Positions 62,501 to 64,000 of a DNA stretch of 64,000 bases are shown here, piece by piece. A model generated the notes under the pieces. That model worked only from the letters and a program-made list of their open reading frames with translations. It did no database searches and had not been told where the DNA came from. The stretch spans positions 62,001 through 126,000 of the forward strand of contig OY987234.1 of NCBI GenBank assembly GCA_963920705.1. Direction: 5' to 3'. The DNA comes from Odiellus spinosus. Lineage: Eukaryota > Arthropoda > Arachnida > Opiliones > Phalangiidae. Position 1 is the stretch's first letter; each line of letters starts with the position of its first letter. The position numbers and the translations under genes are program-made.

Positions 62501-64000
62501 GAAATTTGTGGATCTACATTTGGGAAATTTGTGGATCTGCACTTTTGAAATTTGTGGATCTGCACTTGGGAAATTTGTGGATCTGCACTTGGGAAATTTG
62601 TGGATCTGCATTTGGGAAATTTGTGGATATGCACTTGGGAAAATTGTGGATCTCCACTTGGGAAATTTTTGGATCTGCACTTGGGAAATTTATGGATCTG
62701 CACTTGGGAAATTTGTGGATCTGCACTTGGGAAATTTTTGGATCTGCACTTGGGAAATTTGTGGATCTGAACTTGGGAAATTTGTGGATATGCACTTGGG
62801 AAATTTGTGGATCTGCACTTTGGGAAATTTTTGGATCTGCACTTGGGAAATTTGTGGATCTGCACTTGGGAAATTTGTGGATCTACACTTGGGAAATTTG
62901 TGGATCTACACTTGGGAAATTTTCGGATCTATACTTGGGAAATTTGAGGATCTGCACTTGGGAAATTTTTGGATCTGCACTTGGGAAAGTTGTGGATCTG
63001 CACTTGGGAAATTGGTGGATCTGCACATGGGAAATTTGTGGATCTACATTTGGGAAATTTGTGGATCTACACTTGGGAAATTTGTGGATCTACACTTGGG
63101 AAATTTGTGGATCTGCACTTGGGAAATTTGTGGATCTCCACTTGGGAAATTTGTGGATCTACATTTGGGAAATTTGTGGATCTACACTTCTGAAATTTGT
63201 GGATCTACACTTGGGAAATTTGTGGATCTGCATATGGGAAATTTGTGGATCTTCACTTGGGAAATTTGTGGATCTGCACTTGGGAAATTTGTGGATCTAC
63301 ACTTGGGAAATTTGTGGATCTACACTTGGGAAATTTGTGGATCTACACTTGGGAAATTTGTGTATCTGCACTTGGGAAATTTGTGGATCTGCACTTGGGA
63401 AATTTGTGGATCTGCATTTGGGAAATTTGTGGATCTACACTTGGGAAATTTGTGGATCTACACTTGGGAAATTTGATTATCTGCACTTGGGAAATTTGTG
63501 GATGTGCACTTGGGAAATTTGTGGATCTGCACTTGGGAAATTTGTGGATATGCACTTGGGAAATTTGTGGATTTGCACTTGGGAAATTTTTCGATCTGCA
63601 CTTGGGAAATTTGTGGATCTGCACTTGGGAAATTTGTGGATCTACATTTGGGAAATTTGTGGATCTACACTTGGGAAATTTGTGGATCTACACTTGTGAA
63701 ATTTGTGGATCTGCACTTGGGAAATTTGTGGATCTACAATTGGGAAATTTTCGGATCTACATTTGGGAAATTTGTGGATCTACACTTGGGAAATTTGTGG
63801 ATATACACTTGGGAAATTTGTGGATCTGCACATGGGAAATTTGTGGATCTACATTTGGGAAATTTGTGGATCTACACTTGGGAAATTTGTGGATCTACAC
63901 TTGGGAAATTTGTGGATCTGCACTTGGGAAATTTGTGGATCTACACTTGGGAAATTTGTGGATCTGCACTTGGGAAATTTGTGGATCTGCACTTGGGAAA
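59600..64000 (+). repeat. Domain IV: degenerate right part with private variants
   Basis: Monomers here differ more from the consensus than elsewhere: CACTTGAGAAATTAG (59620), CTGCTCTTGGG (59709, 60515, 61111), GAACTATAATTGG (60808), GAAATTTTTTTATC (60710), TTGGGATATTTG (60082, 60889), CACTTGTAAAAT (61002), GGAAGTTTG (62271), GAAATTGGTGG (63010) and TTTTTCGATC (63588). The CACATGAGAAAT monomer (T15A plus G18A) is private to this end, at 60101, 60331, 60906, 61136 and 62356. Cassettes A at 60299, 61104 and 62324 have lost the GATGTGC partner. The segment ends inside the array. Confidence 0.7.
61170..63700 (+). repeat. 1.24-1.27-kb HOR, two copies
   Basis: The block from about 61.3 kb recurs from about 62.55 kb. 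The offset is 1,243 bp at the left (54 monomers plus 1) and 1,266 bp at cassette B (61658 and 62924). The odd base is a 24-bp CACTTTGGGAAAT monomer present in both copies near 61553 and 62819. Shared rare variants are CACTTTTGAAAT (61299 and 62542), ATCTCCACTTGGGAAATTTT (61411 and 62651) and CTGCATATGGG (61972 and 63230). The final 500 bases resemble 58.6-59.2 kb, with cassettes A at 58896 and 63475. Confidence 0.75.

Larger units (their letters stand above)
2256..62990 (+). repeat. Cassette B (CGGATCTATAC, GAGGATC, diagnostic third monomer), 38 sites
   Basis: CGGAT starts at 2256, 3793, 5353, 8318, 9489, 13832, 16268, 19601, 21807, 23370, 24081, 25550, 27043, 27869, 28442, 29659, 31152, 32807, 33541, 34183, 34802, 36320, 37054, 37673, 38869, 39720, 40732, 45628, 48455, 51859, 53101, 54182, 55148, 58322, 60001, 60806, 61658 and 62924. 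The third monomer has three alleles. CCCTT (21 copies, 2.2-37.7 kb) always has the short monomer upstream. CTTTT (5 copies: 23370, 32807, 36320, 38869, 39720) never does. CACTT (12 copies, 40.7 kb onward) never does. Most are followed by GAAAGTTG. The copy at 40732 has GAAAATTG instead, and those at 60001 and 60806 have plain GAAATTTG and read GCGG in place of TCGG. Confidence 0.9.
118..63520 (+). repeat. Cassette A (GATTATC monomer then GATGTGC monomer), 55 sites
   Basis: The GATTATC monomer has three substitutions (T4A, G5T, G6T); the next usually has C9G, giving GATGTGCAC. GATTAT starts at 118, 555, 785, 1222, 2853, 4390, 5950, 7123, 8938, 10109, 10316, 11604, 11811, 13281, 14452, 14636, 15717, 16888, 17095, 19073, 20290, 20497, 22404, 22587, 24931, 26147, 26354, 29062, 30256, 30463, 31749, 31955, 35399, 35606, 38270, 38477, 40248, 41859, 43583, 44433, 46593, 47466, 49374, 52410, 53652, 54802, 55699, 56573, 57493, 58896, 59632, 60299, 61104, 62324 and 63475. 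Most copies are followed by GAACTTT and GAAAATTG monomers. At 22404, 60299, 61104 and 62324 the GATGTGC partner is missing. The TGA it creates ends many apparent reading frames. Confidence 0.9.
1..64000 (+). repeat. 23-bp satellite array filling the entire window
   Basis: The sequence is a head-to-tail array of a 23-bp monomer: TTGTGGATCTRC then ACTTGGGAAAT. Position 11 is commonly G or A. I read every monomer in the same orientation and saw no inversion and no foreign insertion. Almost all monomers are exactly 23 bp. By hand I found 24 of 21 bp, 9 of 22 bp (near 22551, 25290, 31919, 42165, 44244, 44548, 44968, 47366 and 47795) and 3 of 24 bp (near 41021, 61553 and 62819). That gives about 2,785 monomers, and the arithmetic closes on the window length. 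The + strand of the monomer has 7 G and 3 C, a constant strand asymmetry, with about 39-43% G+C. The consensus has no CpG. The array continues beyond both ends. Eukaryotic satellite DNA is the only reasonable class. Centromeric, pericentromeric or subtelomeric location cannot be told from the sequence. Confidence 0.99.

Noticed and set aside
1-64000. CRISPR array
   Set aside because: There are no unique spacers. The 23-bp units abut directly and variation is scattered substitution, not repeat-spacer alternation.
1-64000. Telomeric or interstitial telomere repeat
   Set aside because: TTGGG occurs in each monomer but no TTAGGG, TTTAGGG or TTGGG tandem repeat exists.
1-64000. Tandem coding repeat of a silk, antifreeze, mucin or surface-protein gene
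   Set aside because: Such genes keep repeat lengths divisible by three and show synonymous bias. Here 21-, 22- and 24-bp monomers shift frame freely.
1-64000. Kappa-B site at GGGAAATTTG
   Set aside because: The consensus needs a pyrimidine-rich CC end; GGGAAATTTG lacks it, and no variant monomer restores it consistently.
1-64000. Stable hairpin from GTGGATCTGCAC
   Set aside because: Only three base pairs (GTG/CAC) around a six-base loop, with a T-T mismatch next; too weak to call a structured element.

Overview
The whole 64-kb window is one uninterrupted tandem array of a 23-bp satellite monomer. On the + strand the monomer reads TTGTGGATCTRC followed by ACTTGGGAAAT (12 + 11 bases, numbered 1-23 below; R is G or A). 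I find no gene, RNA gene, transposon, CRISPR array, origin or single-copy DNA, and the array runs off both ends. This is eukaryotic heterochromatin-type satellite DNA, probably from a long-read assembly. I do not recognise the monomer as belonging to a named satellite family and cannot name the species. Every monomer I read points the same way. My hand census of odd-length monomers (24 of 21 bp, 9 of 22 bp, 3 of 24 bp) predicts 2,785 monomers in 64,001 bp, one base more than the window, which indeed ends one base short of a monomer end.

All six frames of the consensus are free of stop codons. Because 23 is not a multiple of three, long reading frames with a 23-residue period appear everywhere. 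They are arithmetic by-products, so I annotate no CDS.

The interesting content is a second layer of information. Monomers carry a limited set of linked variants arranged in recurring cassettes, and these build higher-order repeats (HORs) whose length and composition change along the window. Cassette A (a GATTATC monomer then a GATGTGC monomer) starts at 55 places. Cassette B (CGGATCTATAC, then GAGGATC, then a diagnostic third monomer) occurs 38 times. I read four domains. Domain I (1 to about 8.9 kb) has single cassettes and HORs of 667 bp and about 1.54 kb. Domain II (about 8.9-38.6 kb) has mostly paired cassettes A, a linked 21-bp short monomer and many overlapping 1.2-4.1-kb duplications. 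Domain III (about 38.6-59.6 kb) has HORs of 851 bp, about 2.8-3.3 kb, 1,840, 1,242 and 920 bp. Domain IV (about 59.6-64 kb) is more degenerate and has private variants.

Two unrelated variants (CCCTTGGGAAAAATG and CTACAATT) occur in domains I and III but were not found in domain II. The simplest inference is that domain II is a younger amplification that expanded inside an older array. No protein system is encoded here. If anything is undescribed, it is this satellite and its nested, regionally partitioned HOR structure. HOR boundaries were read by eye and are approximate to about one or two monomers unless tied to a named anchor.
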